Positions 5,944-6,670 of a stretch of DNA of 6,670 nucleotides are shown one piece after another. Source of the stretch: Clostridiales bacterium. Lineage in GTDB: Bacteria; Bacillota; Clostridia; Christensenellales; JAISNN01. Position 1 is the first letter of the stretch. The number at the start of each line of letters is the position of its first letter. Where the stretch lies: positions 1 through 6,670 of the forward strand of contig JAISQX010000113.1 in NCBI GenBank assembly GCA_031273965.1, given 5' to 3'. The notes beneath the pieces are model-generated. The model had not been told where the DNA came from and did not search any database. It saw only the letters and a list, made by a program, of their open reading frames with translations. The position numbers were made by a program, and so were the translations under genes.

Positions 5944-5977
5944 CGAACGCGCGTCGTTTAAAAACGCGCTTGGTTCG
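5944..5977 (+). promoter_or_regulatory. Bulged leader hairpin upstream of nrdG
   Basis: CGAACGCGCGT (5944-5954) pairs with ACGCGC (5964-5969) and GTTCG (5973-5977), giving 11 base pairs, a 9-nt loop and a 3-nt bulge (TTG). Four T follow directly (5978-5981). It lies 35 nt before the ATG, inside the predicted leader. It could be a weak attenuator, an mRNA-stabilising element or a protein site. The pairing is seen; the function is inferred. Confidence 0.5.
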
Positions 5978-6012
5978 TTTTGGAAAAATAATCGGAAAGG
6001 CTCGTAGAAATT

Positions 6013-6670
6013 ATGAAAATTTGCGGATTGCAAAAGCTGACACTATTGGATTTCCCGGAAAAAATCGCTTGCATTGTCTTTACGGGCGGTTGTAATTTTC
6101 GTTGTCCCTTTTGCCATAACGCTTCTCTCGTATACGATAAAGATTCTTTGCATGTAGACGAGGATGAGTTTTTCGCTTTTCTAAAAAGCCGAAAGGGTCT
6201 ATTGGAAGGCGTCTGCGTAACAGGCGGAGAACCGCTCTTGAACCACGATATTGAAGAATTTCTTAAAAAAGTTAAAACCGAAGGTTTTTTGGTTAAGCTT
6301 GACACAAACGGCTCGTTCCCCGACGAATTAAAAAGCCTGACCGACAAGGGATTAATCGATTATATAGCCATGGACATAAAAAATTCACCCGAAAAATATC
6401 CGATATCCTCGGGCGTCGCCGCCGATATCGATTCCATAAAAAAAAGCGCGGCTTTTATTATGAGCTCGTCGGTTCCTTATGAATTTCGCACCACGGCGGT
6501 AAAAGAATTTAACTCATATAAGGATGCGGAAGCCATAGGCAAATGGCTGGAAGGCGCAAATAAATACAGGCTGCAATATTTCAAACCGTCGGATAGCGTT
6601 ATACAAAAAGGCCTTACCCCTCTTTCGGACGACGAGATGAACGAAATGAAAAATATTCTCTCACGCCATA
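6013..6670 (+). CDS. nrdG: Anaerobic ribonucleotide reductase activating protein (radical SAM), partial at the right edge
   Basis: This is a radical SAM glycyl-radical-activating enzyme that, by family, abstracts hydrogen to generate the glycyl radical on the anaerobic ribonucleoside-triphosphate reductase NrdD, supporting dNTP synthesis without oxygen. The [4Fe-4S] motif CxxxCxxC is C27, C31, C34, within TGGCNFRCPFCHNASL (24-39), and the SAM-binding GGE is in VTGGEPLL (69-76). The N-terminal KICGLQKLTLLDFPEKIAC block is typical of the NrdG2-like subgroup of clostridia. 219 codons are visible with no stop, so only a few residues of a roughly 230-aa protein should be missing. The ATG at 6013 is preceded by GGAAAGG with a long spacing of 12 nt. 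No nrdD lies upstream; it may follow downstream. Members of this group can be mis-assigned, and activation of another glycyl radical enzyme cannot be excluded. Confidence 0.9.
   Translation, partial: MKICGLQKLTLLDFPEKIACIVFTGGCNFRCPFCHNASLVYDKDSLHVDEDEFFAFLKSRKGLLEGVCVTGGEPLLNHDIEEFLKKVKTEGFLVKLDTNGSFPDELKSLTDKGLIDYIAMDIKNSPEKYPISSGVAADIDSIKKSAAFIMSSSVPYEFRTTAVKEFNSYKDAEAIGKWLEGANKYRLQYFKPSDSVIQKGLTPLSDDEMNEMKNILSRH

Noticed and set aside
5546..6012. Cobalamin riboswitch or paired NrdR boxes upstream of nrdG
   Set aside because: I found no B12-box-like sequence, and only one loose AT-rich match (about 5713-5723) to an NrdR core, without a second box at the proper distance.
5883..6095. 70-codon plus-strand frame overlapping the nrdG start
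   Set aside because: The nrdG -10 box lies inside its first codons, it has no ribosome site, and it overlaps the conserved NrdG N-terminus in another frame.
5958..6347. Minus-strand frame of 129 codons opposite nrdG, and a 64-codon one at 5839-6033
   Set aside because: Both are antisense to nrdG or its leader, and the plus strand carries the radical SAM motifs. No independent evidence supports them.
1..6670. CRISPR array, insertion sequence, prophage or defence genes
   Set aside because: No spaced direct repeats, no transposase or integrase motifs and no phage-like genes were seen; every substantial gene has a housekeeping or known-family assignment.

Overview
The window reads as ordinary chromosomal DNA from an anaerobic Gram-positive bacterium of the Clostridia type. 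That placement is inference. It rests on a stand-alone HisB dehydratase, a fused HisIE, a YitT/DUF2179 membrane protein, an anaerobic-RNR-type radical SAM activase, strong AGGA/GGAGG-like ribosome binding sites, consensus SigA-type promoters and AT-rich intergenic DNA around CG-rich codons. I cannot name a genus.

Layout. Positions 145-5246 hold seven minus-strand genes. In transcription order they are proC (proline synthesis), rnhA (RNase HI), hisB, hisA and hisIE (histidine synthesis), a YitT-family membrane protein, and a HAD-family phosphatase. Spacings are 29, 29, 94, 55, 78 and 23 nt, so one long operon, or two overlapping ones, is plausible. The 94-nt hisB-hisA gap is filled by a 32-codon reading frame whose start overlaps the hisB stop (TAATG) and whose stop overlaps the hisA start (ATGA). 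This is the most curious detail of the window.

From about 5391 the plus strand takes over. A promoter matching consensus drives a lone tRNA-Trp(CCA) with encoded CCA, followed by a small hairpin and a good intrinsic terminator. About 240 nt without a credible gene come next. Then there is a second good promoter, a leader of roughly 107 nt with a bulged hairpin, and an NrdG-type radical SAM activase that runs off the right edge.

How the genes work together. HisE, HisI, HisA and HisB cover histidine steps 2, 3, 4 and 6. The step-5 pair HisH/HisF, normally interleaved with exactly these genes, is absent from the window, as are hisG, hisC, hisD and any recognised histidinol-phosphate phosphatase. 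The terminal HAD enzyme is a speculative candidate for that last role. I found no CRISPR array, insertion sequence, prophage or defence system. I do not see a clearly new biological system here; the findings are local oddities.
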